DNA of 64,000 nucleotides from Streptomyces sp. AC555_RSS877 (GTDB lineage: Bacteria; Actinomycetota; Actinomycetes; Streptomycetales; Streptomycetaceae), in assembly GCF_019049245.1 (NCBI RefSeq), contig NZ_JAGMUK010000183.1, forward strand, positions 62,001 to 126,000, written 5' to 3'. Numbering within the stretch: the stretch's first letter is position 1; each line of letters starts with the position of its first letter. Positions 16,556 to 26,497 of the stretch are shown here, piece after piece. Position numbers and translations under genes: made by a program. The notes under the pieces are model-generated. The model searched no databases and was not told the origin of the DNA. It saw nothing but the letters and a program-made list of their open reading frames with translations.

Positions 16556-18079
16556 ATGACCCGTTACGCGGCGCCCGGTACCGAGGGCGCGATCGTCTCC
16601 TACCAGGCGCGCTATGACCACTTCATCGGGGGCGAGTACGTGCCGCCGGCCCGCGGACAGTACTTCGAGAACCCGTCGCCGGTGAACGGGCAGCCGTTCA
16701 CGGAGGTCGCACGCGGCACGGCGGAGGACGTGGAACGGGCCCTGGACGCGGCGCACGCGGCGGCGCCCGGCTGGGGCCGCACGTCGGTGACCGAGCGTTC
16801 CGGCATCCTGCTGAAGATCGCCGACCGCATGGAGGCCCACCTCGAACCCCTGGCCGTCGCCGAGAGCTGGGAGAACGGCAAGCCGGTGCGGGAGACGCTG
16901 GCGGCGGACATCCCGCTCGCCATCGACCACTTCCGCTACTTCGCGGGCGCGATCAGGTCCCAGGAGGGCTCACTGGGCGAGCTCGACGACGACACCGTGG
17001 CCTACCACTTCCATGAGCCGCTCGGCGTCGTCGCGCAGATCATCCCGTGGAACTTCCCTATCCTGATGGCGACTTGGAAGCTGGCCCCGGCCCTCGCGGC
17101 GGGCAACGCGGTCGTCATCAAACCCGCCGAGCAGACCCCGGCCTCCCTCCACTACTGGATGAGCCTGATCGCCGACCTTCTCCCGCCGGGCGTGGTGAAC
17201 ATCGTCAACGGCTTCGGCGCGGAGGCGGGCAAGCCGCTCGCGTCCAGCCCGCGGGTCGCGAAGGTGGCGTTCACCGGCGAGACCACGACGGGGCGGCTGA
17301 TCATGCAGTACGCGTCGGAGAACATCAAACCGGTCACCCTGGAGCTCGGCGGCAAGTCGCCCAACATCTTCTTCGACGACGTCTGGGCGAAGGACGACGA
17401 CTTCCGCGACAAGGCGCTCGAAGGCTTCACGATGTTCGCCCTCAACCAGGGTGAGGTGTGCACCTGCCCGTCGAGGGCCCTCATCCAGCGCGGCCACTAC
17501 GCCGAGTTCCTGGAGGCGGCCGTGGCCCGCACCGAGCTGATCAAGCCGGGCCATCCCCTCGACACGGACACGATGATCGGCGCCCAGGCCTCCAACGACC
17601 AGCTGGAGAAGATCCTCTCCTATCTGGACATCGGCCGGCAGGAGGGGGCGAGGGTCCTCACGGGTGGGGAACGCGTCGAGTACGACGGCGAGTTGAAGGG
17701 CGGCTACTACGTCCAGCCGACGATCTTCGAGGGCGACAACCGCATGCGGATCTTCCAGGAGGAGATCTTCGGCCCGGTGGCCTCGGTGACGTCCTTCGAC
17801 GACTTCGACGACGCGGTGAAAATCGCCAACGACACGCTGTACGGTCTCGGCGCGGGCGTGTGGACCCGGGACATCAACACGGCGTACCGCGCCGGCCGGG
17901 CGATCCAGGCGGGACGCGTCTGGACGAACTGCTACCACGCGTACCCGGCGCATGCCGCGTTCGGCGGCTACAAGCAGTCCGGCATAGGACGCGAGACGCA
18001 CAAGATGATGCTGGAGCACTACCAGCAGACGAAGAACCTGCTGGTGAGCTACGCGCCGAAGAAGCTGGGCTTCTTCTAG
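16556..18079 (+). CDS. NAD-dependent aldehyde dehydrogenase (ExaC/AldA type)
   Basis: 507 residues from ATG 16556 with an AAGGAGG site. Features include the cofactor-binding IIPWNFPILMATWKLAPALAAG (within ~res 164-186), the GETTTGR loop, the catalytic Glu in TLELGGKSPN (~res 265) and the catalytic Cys in NQGEVCTCPSRAL (~res 304). The C-terminus YQQTKNLLVSYAPKKLGFF is typical of broad-range acetaldehyde/chloroacetaldehyde dehydrogenases. It oxidises aldehydes to acids with NAD+ in the cytosol. The upstream GAF regulator and 149-bp leader suggest induced expression. A strong hairpin at 18090-18128 ends the unit. A decayed C-terminus of a second enzyme of this family lies at 36591-36707. Confidence 0.95.
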   Translation: MTRYAAPGTEGAIVSYQARYDHFIGGEYVPPARGQYFENPSPVNGQPFTEVARGTAEDVERALDAAHAAAPGWGRTSVTERSGILLKIADRMEAHLEPLAVAESWENGKPVRETLAADIPLAIDHFRYFAGAIRSQEGSLGELDDDTVAYHFHEPLGVVAQIIPWNFPILMATWKLAPALAAGNAVVIKPAEQTPASLHYWMSLIADLLPPGVVNIVNGFGAEAGKPLASSPRVAKVAFTGETTTGRLIMQYASENIKPVTLELGGKSPNIFFDDVWAKDDDFRDKALEGFTMFALNQGEVCTCPSRALIQRGHYAEFLEAAVARTELIKPGHPLDTDTMIGAQASNDQLEKILSYLDIGRQEGARVLTGGERVEYDGELKGGYYVQPTIFEGDNRMRIFQEEIFGPVASVTSFDDFDDAVKIANDTLYGLGAGVWTRDINTAYRAGRAIQAGRVWTNCYHAYPAHAAFGGYKQSGIGRETHKMMLEHYQQTKNLLVSYAPKKLGFF

Positions 18080-18089
18080 GCGCCCGAAG

Positions 18090-18128
18090 TCAGGCGCCTG
18101 ACGTGGTCTTAGCACCCGTCAGGCGCCT
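18090..18128. terminator. Bidirectional hairpin terminator
   Basis: Perfect 13-bp arms CAGGCGCCTGACG (18090-18102) and CGTCAGGCGCCTG (18116-18128), 13-nt loop. They lie 11 bp after the aldehyde dehydrogenase stop and 26 bp before the 3' end of the convergent GGDEF gene, so they can serve both. Confidence 0.75.
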
Positions 18129-18153
18129 GTCGCCCAGCCGATTCACGACTCCG

Positions 18154-19695
18154 CTACGGCGATTCGAAGAACACGGCTTGGTTCTTGCCTGCGGTTTTGG
18201 CTCGGTACAGGGCGATGTCAGCGTCCCTCAGCGCTTCTGCCGGCGTGGTCGGCCTGGTGATGTTCCGTGCTCCGATGCTTGTTGTCACGTGAACCGAATG
18301 GCCGTGGGCGAGGATGAAGGAGTCCTTGAAGGAGTCGAGGATCCGCATGGTGTAGTCGTACAGTGCTCTCGCGCCCATGCCGTCCACGAGCAGTGCGAAT
18401 TCGTCCCCGCCGAGCCTGGCCACGATGTCCTGCTCGCGGACCCTGCCTGTCAGCCGCCGTGCGACGTCAACGAGCAGTTCGTCGCCGGACGGGTGCCCCA
18501 GCGAGTCGTTGACTTCCTTGAAGCCGTCGAGATCGAGCATCAGCAGTCCGGCGGGGGAAGTGGCGGAGCACCGGCCGAGAGCGGATTCCAGGCGCTCGTC
18601 CAGCAGCGCTCGATTGGCCAGACCCGTCAACGGGTCGTGGGTCGCCTGATGGCTCAGCTGCTTTTGGAGCTCTTCCTGCTCTCGCAGTGATGCTGCGAGG
18701 CCGTGGGCCTGCGTCCGCGCTTCGGTGGCCCTGCTCTGGGCGTACTGGGCCAGGAACGCGATGCGCAGCACCAACAGCAGCGAAAGGGTCGCCAGCATGC
18801 CGACGATCACCGTGACGTTCACGGGCTGGTACCGGATACCCCCGACATTGGCCACCATGATCAACGGCCCCACCAGGATGAGCGCGGTCAGGATCGACAG
18901 TCGCCGCCGGGGCATGCTCTCATTGCCGTCCGACAGTTGTGCCGGACGGCCGACCGACTGGTGCAGCACCGCAGCCCCCAGCAGGAGGGACGAGACCATC
19001 CACCCCACTTCGGACACGTCCTCCGCGATCGCGGTCCCGGTCGTCGCCATCGTTCCGTAGTAGAGGCCGTCGGCGGCGAGGAGGGCCAGCAACCATCCGA
19101 GGCACAGAAGCAACGACGGAGTGCGCTTGCCCGTGGCGAGCATCAGCCGCGCGGCCACGGACAACAGCACCAGGTCGGCGACGGGATAGGCGATGGACAC
19201 CGCGAGCGGCCACGCGGACAGCTCGCTGCGCAGGTAGGGGGCGATGATGAACGCCCACGACAGAATGCAGAACCCCAGGGTGACGATTGCCGCGTCCAGC
19301 AGCCCCGCCCAGTGCAGACGGCCTGTCTGCTGCCGGGCCAACGTCACCAGTCCCGCGGCGAACAACAGGTAGCTGCCCAGGTACAGCATGTCGGCCACAC
19401 CCGGGAACGGAACGTCTGCGTCGCGGACCTGGTACATGCCCCAGATCGCGTCCGCCACCGTGTACGGCGCCATTGCCGCCGCGAGGAGACACCACGGAAC
19501 GAACGACGGGGGCCTGTTCCTGGCGAGTCCCATTGCTATCGCGAAGACGACCGAGGCGGCCACCATCACGGGCAGCATGTAACGCGCTGAGGAGGAACTG
19601 ACCAGATAGATGATGATGATCGTGGTCCCTGCCGCCGCATACACCCAGACCGCCGCATCACGGCGGGCGAGCGACAGGCCTTGAACCTTGCCCAC
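18154..19695 (-). CDS. Membrane diguanylate cyclase (GGDEF)
   Basis: 513 residues from GTG 19695, chosen for the AGGAGGGAAGG site. About nine or ten hydrophobic segments fill residues ~15-305, including FPGVADMLYLGSYLLFAAGL, which is shared with the GGDEF-EAL protein at 32688-35867. After a short coiled linker comes the GGDEF domain (~res 345-510): HDPLTGLANRALLDERL, DLDGFKEVNDSLGH and an intact RLGGDEF (GGDEF at res 429-433). An RxxD inhibitory site (REQD) stands five residues before it, so product feedback inhibition by c-di-GMP is expected. No EAL domain is present. It makes c-di-GMP from two GTP. It lies 59 bp after the hybrid kinase gene, same strand. Confidence 0.93.
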   Translation of the reverse strand: MGKVQGLSLARRDAAVWVYAAAGTTIIIIYLVSSSSARYMLPVMVAASVVFAIAMGLARNRPPSFVPWCLLAAAMAPYTVADAIWGMYQVRDADVPFPGVADMLYLGSYLLFAAGLVTLARQQTGRLHWAGLLDAAIVTLGFCILSWAFIIAPYLRSELSAWPLAVSIAYPVADLVLLSVAARLMLATGKRTPSLLLCLGWLLALLAADGLYYGTMATTGTAIAEDVSEVGWMVSSLLLGAAVLHQSVGRPAQLSDGNESMPRRRLSILTALILVGPLIMVANVGGIRYQPVNVTVIVGMLATLSLLLVLRIAFLAQYAQSRATEARTQAHGLAASLREQEELQKQLSHQATHDPLTGLANRALLDERLESALGRCSATSPAGLLMLDLDGFKEVNDSLGHPSGDELLVDVARRLTGRVREQDIVARLGGDEFALLVDGMGARALYDYTMRILDSFKDSFILAHGHSVHVTTSIGARNITRPTTPAEALRDADIALYRAKTAGKNQAVFFESP

Positions 19696-19754
19696 AGATT
19701 GTCCTTCCCTCCTCTGGCCCCTACGCGCCCGGGCGGCAGTGTGCGGGCGGCTCC

Positions 19755-22544
19755 TCAACCAGGTTCGCGGCCGGGAGTTTGGGAGCGGAGCGTCTCGAGA
19801 GTGCGACAGGTGCGGTCGAGTTCGGCCTGGAGGCGGGGAGCGATCTCGGCCAGTGAGGCCGGGTGTCCGGCACGCGCGTGTTCTTCCAACTCCCGGCAGC
19901 GGGCGGCGAGGCCCTCGGCGCCCATGTTGCCGGCCGCACCTCTGAGGCTGTGGGCCTGATCTGCGATCTCCTGCGTGTCGTGGCGGTCGAGCGCGTGGAA
20001 GAGTGAACTGGTCATCTCGGGGGCCCGGACGAGGAAGTGGTCCACCAGCCTGTCCACCAGTTCGTGCTCGGCCGGGGTGCCGGCGCCGCGTAGTTCGTCC
20101 AGCCGCTGCTCGATGGATGTGCGCAGGTCCTCGTTGTCCGCCTGTGGGTCGGCGGGGCGGACCCAGTGCGCGAGGGCTTGTTCCAGGTTGTCGGCGCTGA
20201 CGGGTTTGGAGATGTAGTCGTCCATGCCCGCGGCCAGGCACCGTTCCCGGTCCTCGGCGAGGGCGCTGGCGGTCATGGCGATCACCGGCAGGTGACGGCC
20301 GTGGTCCCGTTCCCGGCGGCGCAGTTCCCGGGTGGCGCTGTAGCCGTCCATCCGGGGCATATGACAGTCCATGAGTACGGCCTGATAATTGTGTTCCTCG
20401 GTCATGCGCAGGGCCTGGGCGCCGTCTGCGGCGGTGTCCGTGCTGTAGCCGAGCCGGGTGAGCATGCCCTGGGCGACCATCTGGTTGATCTCGTTGTCCT
20501 CGACCAGCAGGAGATGGCCCCGGTGGGCGGGCCGGGGCGTGCGGGGGGCCTGCGCTTTCGGAGCCGCTCTGGCCACCGGCGTTGTCCGGGTGGCCACTTC
20601 GACCAGGGCGTCCAGGAGCTGCGACTGGTGGATGGGCTTGGACAGGCTCTGGGCGATCCCGGCCGCCTGCAACTCGGCGGCTGGCGGCGGGGGGCCGGAG
20701 GTGAGCAGCAGCATGTGCACGCGGGCGAAGTTCTGATCGGTGGTGATCCGGCGGGCGAGTTCCAGGCCGTCCATGTCAGGCATGTGCATGTCGACAAGGG
20801 CGAGGTGGAAGGAGCGACCAGCGGCCTCTGCCTCGTGCAGAGCCACCAGTGCCTGAGGGCCGCCGGCGACCATGGCCGGCTGAATGTGCCATCTGCGCAG
20901 CTGCGTGTCGAGGATCAGCCGGTTGGTGTCGTTGTCGTCGACGACCAGGACCCGCAGCCCGCGAAGGATGTCGGGGTGCGGTGGGGCCGGGGGTTGTTCG
21001 GGGGCGTCGGGTGCGCGAACCGGTACCACGAAGGAGAAGGTGCTGCCCTGGCCGGGCCGGCTGTTGACGCCGATGGAGCCGCCCATGGCCTCGGTGAGCC
21101 TGCGGCAGATGGCCAGGCCCAGACCGGTGCCTCCGTAGCGGCGGGTGGTGGAGGCATCGGCCTGGGAGAAGGCGTCGAACATCCGTGCCTGATCGGCCCC
21201 GGCGATACCGATGCCTGTGTCGGCCACCTCGAATTGCAGCCACGGCGCCTGCTCTGCGGGTGAACGGGACGGGGCCGGGCTGGCACGAAGCACGACCTCG
21301 CCGGATTTGGTGAACTTCACCGCGTTGGACGCCAGGTTGAGCAGGATCTGCCGCAATCGGCCGGCGTCGCCGAGCACCATCGCGGGTAGGTCGGGATGGC
21401 AGTCGCTGAGCAGTTCCAGACCCTGGGCCTGCCCGGTCTGCGCCACCAGCGAGACGACCTCCTCCACCAGCACCTGCGGGCTGAAAGCGACCTCGTCCAG
21501 TTCGAGCTTGCCCGCCTCCAGCTTGGAGAAGTCCAGGATGTCGTTGATCAGCGACAGCAGTGCCGTGCCGGCGGCCTGAATGCCCTCGGCGTAACGTCGC
21601 TGCTCGGCATCCAGTTCGGTGCCCAGCAGCAGGTCGCTCAGCCCGATGACGCCGTTCATGGGGGTGCGGATCTCGTGGCTCATGGAGGCGACGAACTGCG
21701 ACTTCGCCTGGGACGCGGCGATCGCCTGGTCGCGGGCCTCCGCCAGAGCGGCTTCGGCCTGTTTGCGCTCGCTGATGTCCCGGATGAAGGCGTTGAAGCA
21801 GCGCGCCTTCGCCGACTTCAGCCGCCACACCGCCAGTTCGACCGGGATCTCGTGGCCGTCGTGATGACGGGCGGTGAGTTCGACCTGACGGCCCAGCACA
21901 TGAGCCTCTCCGCCGGCCAGCACCCGTTGCAGACCGGCCCTGTGCGCGGCGTGGTACCGGTCAGGAATGATCGTCTCCGTCAGCGGACGGCCCACCGTCT
22001 CGCGGTGGCTGAACCCGAACAGCCTCTCTGCGCTCAGGTTCCAGTCGATGACCAGGCCGTCCTCGTCGATGGAGACGAAGGCGTCCCGGGCGGTCTCGAT
22101 GACCGAACGTGCCTGGTCCTGCAACAGCCGCAGCGCTTCCTCCCTGCGCCGCTGGCCTTCCGCCTCACGGACGAACCCGCGTACTTCGATCGGCTCGCCT
22201 GCGGGTCCCCGCACCACCCAGGACGTCAACTCCGTCCACATCGAGTGCCTGTCGGCATGCCGCAGACGCAGACACACCGACACCCGGCCGTCGCGGAGCA
22301 GATCCCGCTCCGCCCACTCGAATTCCTCCAGATCGGCCGGATGGAGCCAGGACTCCAGCGAGGTCCCCACGATCTCCTCGACCGGACGGCCCAGCAATGC
22401 CTGCCCCGCGGCGGACACCTCCTGGTAGACGCCCTCCATCGTCCGGCGGAAGACCATGTCCGGAGAGTTCTTGAGCAGCAGCCGAAACCGCTCCTCGTCG
22501 TCGGCCGCATACTGCCTTGGCCCGGCTTTCGATTCCGGTTCCAT
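19755..22544 (-). CDS. Hybrid sensor histidine kinase with two receivers and HPt domain
   Basis: 929 residues from ATG 22544, selected because GGAGG lies 6 nt upstream. Domains in order: PAS (~20-125, FRLLLKNSPDMVFRR), PAS (~140-260, ARDAFVSIDEDGLVIDWN), HisKA (SMSHEIRTPMNGVIG, His ~285), HATPase (NLASNAVKFTKSGE, DTGIGI, GGTGLGLAI), receiver 1 (VLVVDDNDTN, phospho-Asp in LALVDMHMPDMDG), receiver 2 (LLVEDNEINQ, AVLMDCHMPRMDG, SKPV) and HPt (ADQAHSLRGAAGNMG, His ~873). There is no membrane segment, so sensing is cytoplasmic. Multi-step phosphorelay kinases of this BarA-like form are uncommon in Streptomyces. The final HPt could pass phosphate to the stand-alone receivers encoded at 27591-28378. 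Confidence 0.93.
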   Translation of the reverse strand: MEPESKAGPRQYAADDEERFRLLLKNSPDMVFRRTMEGVYQEVSAAGQALLGRPVEEIVGTSLESWLHPADLEEFEWAERDLLRDGRVSVCLRLRHADRHSMWTELTSWVVRGPAGEPIEVRGFVREAEGQRRREEALRLLQDQARSVIETARDAFVSIDEDGLVIDWNLSAERLFGFSHRETVGRPLTETIIPDRYHAAHRAGLQRVLAGGEAHVLGRQVELTARHHDGHEIPVELAVWRLKSAKARCFNAFIRDISERKQAEAALAEARDQAIAASQAKSQFVASMSHEIRTPMNGVIGLSDLLLGTELDAEQRRYAEGIQAAGTALLSLINDILDFSKLEAGKLELDEVAFSPQVLVEEVVSLVAQTGQAQGLELLSDCHPDLPAMVLGDAGRLRQILLNLASNAVKFTKSGEVVLRASPAPSRSPAEQAPWLQFEVADTGIGIAGADQARMFDAFSQADASTTRRYGGTGLGLAICRRLTEAMGGSIGVNSRPGQGSTFSFVVPVRAPDAPEQPPAPPHPDILRGLRVLVVDDNDTNRLILDTQLRRWHIQPAMVAGGPQALVALHEAEAAGRSFHLALVDMHMPDMDGLELARRITTDQNFARVHMLLLTSGPPPPAAELQAAGIAQSLSKPIHQSQLLDALVEVATRTTPVARAAPKAQAPRTPRPAHRGHLLLVEDNEINQMVAQGMLTRLGYSTDTAADGAQALRMTEEHNYQAVLMDCHMPRMDGYSATRELRRRERDHGRHLPVIAMTASALAEDRERCLAAGMDDYISKPVSADNLEQALAHWVRPADPQADNEDLRTSIEQRLDELRGAGTPAEHELVDRLVDHFLVRAPEMTSSLFHALDRHDTQEIADQAHSLRGAAGNMGAEGLAARCRELEEHARAGHPASLAEIAPRLQAELDRTCRTLETLRSQTPGREPG

Positions 22545-22913
22545 CGTCCGCCTCCACATGTCAGGCACTGCCACAAGGCGCGGCCGGGACCACCGAACAG
22601 ACCAGTCGCGACGGTTTCGGTGCGGCGTGCGATGACGGAGATCAAGCGATCCGCTCGTCGAACATTTCCAGCAAAGAATGAACCACTGAAGATCGCAAAT
22701 CGAAGAAGCGGACGCCGAGCCGGGGTTGCGGTCGGGCTACGGCCATCCGAGTAGCCCGGTTGCCAGGCACCCTCATGCCCATGGCTTCCGGTGCCGGCCT
22801 TCTGACGGCCGACGCGCACGTACCGGACTGCCCCTGCGGGGCTGGACAACTGAGGTCCGGTCAGGGCGGGGCCGGCGTGCCGGGCGCCCCGGGAGGCCGC
22901 GGGGCGGTGCCGT
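22545..22913. other. Intergenic stretch between two kinase genes
   Basis: 369 bp without a convincing gene. The segment around 22650-22710 is unusually AT-rich for this genome (AACATTTCCAGCAAAGAATG, TGAAGATCGCAAATCGAAGA) and probably carries the promoter of the hybrid kinase. The rest is GC-rich with no hairpin that I could confirm. Confidence 0.5.
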
Positions 22914-25013
22914 TCAGGCGGAGCCCGCCCCACCGTCCGTACCGGTGAGCGGCAGCCAGGCGGTGATCGTGGTACCCCGGCCCTCTTCGGAGCTCACCTC
23001 CGTCCGGCCGCCATGGTTCGCCACGATCGTGTGCACGATGGTCAGGCCCAGACCGGTACCCGGGATGGCCTGTTCGGTGGCGTTCGAGGCGCGGAAGAAC
23101 CGCTGGAAGAGCTTCTCCTGCTCGGCCGCGGGGATGCCGATGCCGGTGTCGCTCACGCTCAGGACCGCCTCCCCGTCCTGCGCGTCGGCTCGTACGCTCA
23201 CTTTCCCGCCGCCGCGGGTGAACTTCACCGCGTTGGACAGCAGGTTCATCAGGACCCGGTCGAGTTGTTCGCCGTCCGCCTCCAGCACCAGCGGCTGCTC
23301 GGGGCACCGCGTCTCCAGTGTGACCGAGGCGGCCTCGGCGGCCGGTTTCATCGCGTCGGCCGCCGAGGTCACCAGCCGTCGCAGGTCGACCGGTGCCTTC
23401 TGGGAGGTGAACGCTCCCGACTCGATCCTGGAGAGCGTGAGCAGGTCCTCGATCAGTGCCCGCAACCGGTTGGCATTGCGGTCGACGACGTCCAGCATCC
23501 GCAGCTGGGACGGGGAAAGCGGACCGGTGTCCTCGTCCTTCAGCAGCTCGATGTATCCCACGATGCTCGTCAGCGGGGTGCGCAGCTCATGGGAGACGGT
23601 GGACAGGAAGTCGCTCTTGGCCTTGTCCAGGGCGCGCAGCTTGTCCACCAGGCCCGACTCCTTCTCGTAGAGAAGGGCGGTGTGCAGCGCCCGGCCGACA
23701 CCGCCGACCATGGACTCGGCGATTTCGACCTCGACCGGACGCCAAGGTCGGTCGGCGCTGGTACGGGCAACGGACACGGCACCGATCGGTTCCTCCCCCA
23801 CCCCTATGGGGATGACCACCGCCGAGTACAGGCCCAGCGCCGCCGCGGCAGCGCGGTTCTCCGCCGGCATCCCGGTCGTCCCGAAGGAGCCGGGGGCGCC
23901 AGGCATCGGTCTGGTGTCGGACACGTACTGGGGCAGGTCGGTGACCAACCAGGCCGTTCCCCGCCGGTAGTGGTCACGGACCACGTCCGCCGGGAGCGCC
24001 GGTATGCCTCCTTGCTCCTCGTCGGGCAGCAGGCCGCGCTCCGCGGACCACACCCGGGCCACGGGAAACTCTGAGCCGCCGTCCTCGGCGAGCAGGATGA
24101 AGACGTAGTCGGCGTGCATGACCTCGCCGATGCCGTGGCACGACGCGTCGAGGACATAGTCGACCTCGAGGCGGTCCCTGATCCGGATGCCGGTCTCCCT
24201 CGCGGCCGTCGACAGCCGATGCCGTTCCTTCTCGACCGCCCGCAGCCGGTCGCTCTCGTCCGCGAGCACGTTGACCGACCGCGCCACCGCCCGGATCTCC
24301 TCCGGCCCCGTCACCTCGACCCGGGCCGCACGGTCTCCCGCGGTGAGCCGGCCGAGCGTCCACGCGGTCCTCCGCAGCGGCCCGGTCAGGGCGCGCGTGG
24401 CGTGCACCGACGTGTACACGGCCACGGAGAGGGCCGCGACCAGCGCGGCGCCGAGCCCGGCGACGCCCGCCCGGATCACCGCGTCGGCGTTCCCCTCCAG
24501 ACGCTGCTCTTCTTCGTTCAGCTGATCGTTCAGACGGGCGTTGGTCGCCTCGAACGCGCCGAACCGCCGGCTGGCCTCCCGGGTGAGCGCGACGGCCTGC
24601 GCGCTTCCCGGACTTGTGTGCGCCTGGTCGTCGGCCAGTCGCAGATACGCCTCGATCTGCCGCTGCTGCGCCGCGAGATCGCCTTCGTCCGCGACCTCGT
24701 GCCCACGGACGCCCTCGATGATCGACGGGATGCTGTCCCGGGCCGCACGGAAGGCGGCGAGCTCTCTCCGGTCACCCGTGACCAAATAGCCCCGCATCGA
24801 ACGCTGCACGCTGATGCCCGCGTTGAGCAGGCGCAGATTGTCGATCTCGGCGGGGTGGAGGCGGTCGCTGATCCGGTCGCGCTGGCTGTCCAGAACCAGC
24901 GCGCCGATCAGCGTACCGGCTCCGCACAAGGCGATCAGAAGGATCAGCAGTCCGAACGCGAGGCCGAGCCGGTGCGCCACCCGACCGCTGCCCCGCCTGG
25001 AAGCCCGGCTCAT
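22914..25013 (-). CDS. HAMP/GAF sensor histidine kinase
   Basis: 699 residues. Topology: membrane span ~17-42, an external helical CHASE3-like domain (IDNLRLLNAGISVQRSMRGY LVTGD, ~60-180), second span ~183-205 and a HAMP linker (TRALTGPLRRTAWTLGRL). A GAF domain follows (~275-440, with IPIGVGEEPIGAVSVAR). HisKA reads FLSTVSHELRTPLTSIVGYI (His ~478) and HATPase has NLLSNAVKFTRGGG, DTGIGIP and GTGLGLTIVHTI. All catalytic motifs are intact. It has no receiver of its own; its ATG overlaps the glycosyltransferase stop (ATGA), and the two receiver genes that open this operon are obvious partners. CHASE3 input and envelope location suggest control of surface polysaccharide by a membrane or periplasmic signal. 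Confidence 0.93.
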   Translation of the reverse strand: MSRASRRGSGRVAHRLGLAFGLLILLIALCGAGTLIGALVLDSQRDRISDRLHPAEIDNLRLLNAGISVQRSMRGYLVTGDRRELAAFRAARDSIPSIIEGVRGHEVADEGDLAAQQRQIEAYLRLADDQAHTSPGSAQAVALTREASRRFGAFEATNARLNDQLNEEEQRLEGNADAVIRAGVAGLGAALVAALSVAVYTSVHATRALTGPLRRTAWTLGRLTAGDRAARVEVTGPEEIRAVARSVNVLADESDRLRAVEKERHRLSTAARETGIRIRDRLEVDYVLDASCHGIGEVMHADYVFILLAEDGGSEFPVARVWSAERGLLPDEEQGGIPALPADVVRDHYRRGTAWLVTDLPQYVSDTRPMPGAPGSFGTTGMPAENRAAAAALGLYSAVVIPIGVGEEPIGAVSVARTSADRPWRPVEVEIAESMVGGVGRALHTALLYEKESGLVDKLRALDKAKSDFLSTVSHELRTPLTSIVGYIELLKDEDTGPLSPSQLRMLDVVDRNANRLRALIEDLLTLSRIESGAFTSQKAPVDLRRLVTSAADAMKPAAEAASVTLETRCPEQPLVLEADGEQLDRVLMNLLSNAVKFTRGGGKVSVRADAQDGEAVLSVSDTGIGIPAAEQEKLFQRFFRASNATEQAIPGTGLGLTIVHTIVANHGGRTEVSSEEGRGTTITAWLPLTGTDGGAGSA

Positions 25014-26497
25014 GCACGATCACCTCCGCTCTCCCTCTCCTGACCGGGAGAGTCGAATCCCGCACGGGTCATGGCACCCCATACCTGGGGAGACCCGCGC
25101 AACGCGTCCCACATGCCGCGCAGCCGCCACCACGCTGTCAACTGGCGGTATCCGATGTTCTCGACGACCACGCCGACGGCGGCGCCCCAGACGTCCCGCC
25201 ACCGGGTGAAGCGGTGGTAGGCGTACTCCTCCGCACCGACCGACACCATGCTGACGACGATGGCGTAGGCGTAGGCGGCGAGCATGAAGCGCCAAAGGAA
25301 GTCAACGTTCACCGCACCGATCAGTACGCCCAGGGGTACGAGAATCAGTCCCGCGAGCTCCACCAGCGGGGCCAGGAGTTCGAAGACGACGTAGAAGGGC
25401 AGTGCCAGCAGTCCGATGCGGCCGTAGCGGGGGTTACCGATCATGCGGCGGTGCTTGAGCAGGATCTCCGTCAGGCCGCGGTGCCACCGCCGCCGCTGGC
25501 GGGCCAGGATCGTCAGCTTCGACGGTGCCTCGCTCCAGGAGATCGGCTCGGCGACGAAGACGATGCGGTAGTCACGACCCTGCTCGCGCATGTGCCGGTG
25601 GAGGCGGATGACCAGTTCGGCGTCCTCGCCGATACAGTCCGGGTCCATCCCGCCGACCGCCACGACCGCGTCCTTGCGGAAGAGGCCGAAGGCCCCGGCG
25701 ATGACCAGCAGGCTGCCGAGCTTGGACCATCCGGTGCGGCCGAGCAGGAAGGCGCGAAGATACTCGACGACCTGAACGCGTCCGAGCACGTCCGGGGGCA
25801 CACGCGCCTCGACCACCCGCCCCGCCACGACAGTGCAGCCGTTGGCGAGGCCGACCACGCCGCCGGAGGCGACCACCCGCAGCGGATCGTCGCAGAACGG
25901 TTTGGCCACCGCGAGCAGCGCCTGGGAGTCGAGGATCGAGTCGGCGTCCACCATGCACAGCAGCGGATAGCGCGCCAGGTTGATCCCGACGTTTAGCGTG
26001 TCGGCCTTGCCGCCGTTGTCCTTGCGCGCCACCACCAGGCGCACCGGGCCGCCCCTGGGCAGATGAACGGATGTGACCCTGCCGCGTACGGGGACGTCGT
26101 CGGGCATCACGTACTCCACCTCGGCGAGGTCGAAGGCGTCCCGCAGGGCGTCCAGCGTGCCGTCGGTGGAGCCGTCGTCGACGACGACGACCTCGAACTC
26201 CGGATAGCGCAGCAGCAGCATGGCCCGTACCGCTTCGACGATGCCGGCCGCTTCGTTGTACGCGGGCATGATCACCGACACGGGTGGGGTGAGGGGGCTG
26301 GTGGCGGCCTCGTCATGGCCCGCGAAGGGAGCCCGGCGCAGCGTTCTGACGAACTCCCCGAGGGCGATCAGGATGAGCACCAGATATGCGGTGTTGATGG
26401 CCAGGAAGTACATGATCACCACGCCGTCGCACACGGTGAGCAGCGTGTGCGCCGCGCCCAGCAGCGACGCCCACGGTTCGTCTGCCGCCGTGATCAC
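25010..26497 (-). CDS. Processive family-2 glycosyltransferase (PgaC/cellulose-synthase-like)
   Basis: 495 residues from GTG 26497, which overlaps the HEAT gene stop (GTGA). An N-terminal membrane span (MYFLAINTAYLVLILIAL, ~30-50) is followed by the GT-A domain. The substrate motif is VVVVDDGSTDGT, the UDP/metal site VDADS, the catalytic Asp GEDAEL, and the processivity motif RQRRRWHRG (QxxRW). Four C-terminal hydrophobic segments follow (~380-460). These enzymes polymerise UDP-sugars into beta-linked chains while exporting them; poly-GlcNAc is the nearest functional analogue, but the sugar cannot be told from sequence. There is no PilZ domain, so any c-di-GMP effect would be indirect. Coupled genes on both sides imply joint control. 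Confidence 0.92.
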   Translation of the reverse strand: MITAADEPWASLLGAAHTLLTVCDGVVIMYFLAINTAYLVLILIALGEFVRTLRRAPFAGHDEAATSPLTPPVSVIMPAYNEAAGIVEAVRAMLLLRYPEFEVVVVDDGSTDGTLDALRDAFDLAEVEYVMPDDVPVRGRVTSVHLPRGGPVRLVVARKDNGGKADTLNVGINLARYPLLCMVDADSILDSQALLAVAKPFCDDPLRVVASGGVVGLANGCTVVAGRVVEARVPPDVLGRVQVVEYLRAFLLGRTGWSKLGSLLVIAGAFGLFRKDAVVAVGGMDPDCIGEDAELVIRLHRHMREQGRDYRIVFVAEPISWSEAPSKLTILARQRRRWHRGLTEILLKHRRMIGNPRYGRIGLLALPFYVVFELLAPLVELAGLILVPLGVLIGAVNVDFLWRFMLAAYAYAIVVSMVSVGAEEYAYHRFTRWRDVWGAAVGVVVENIGYRQLTAWWRLRGMWDALRGSPQVWGAMTRAGFDSPGQERESGGDRA

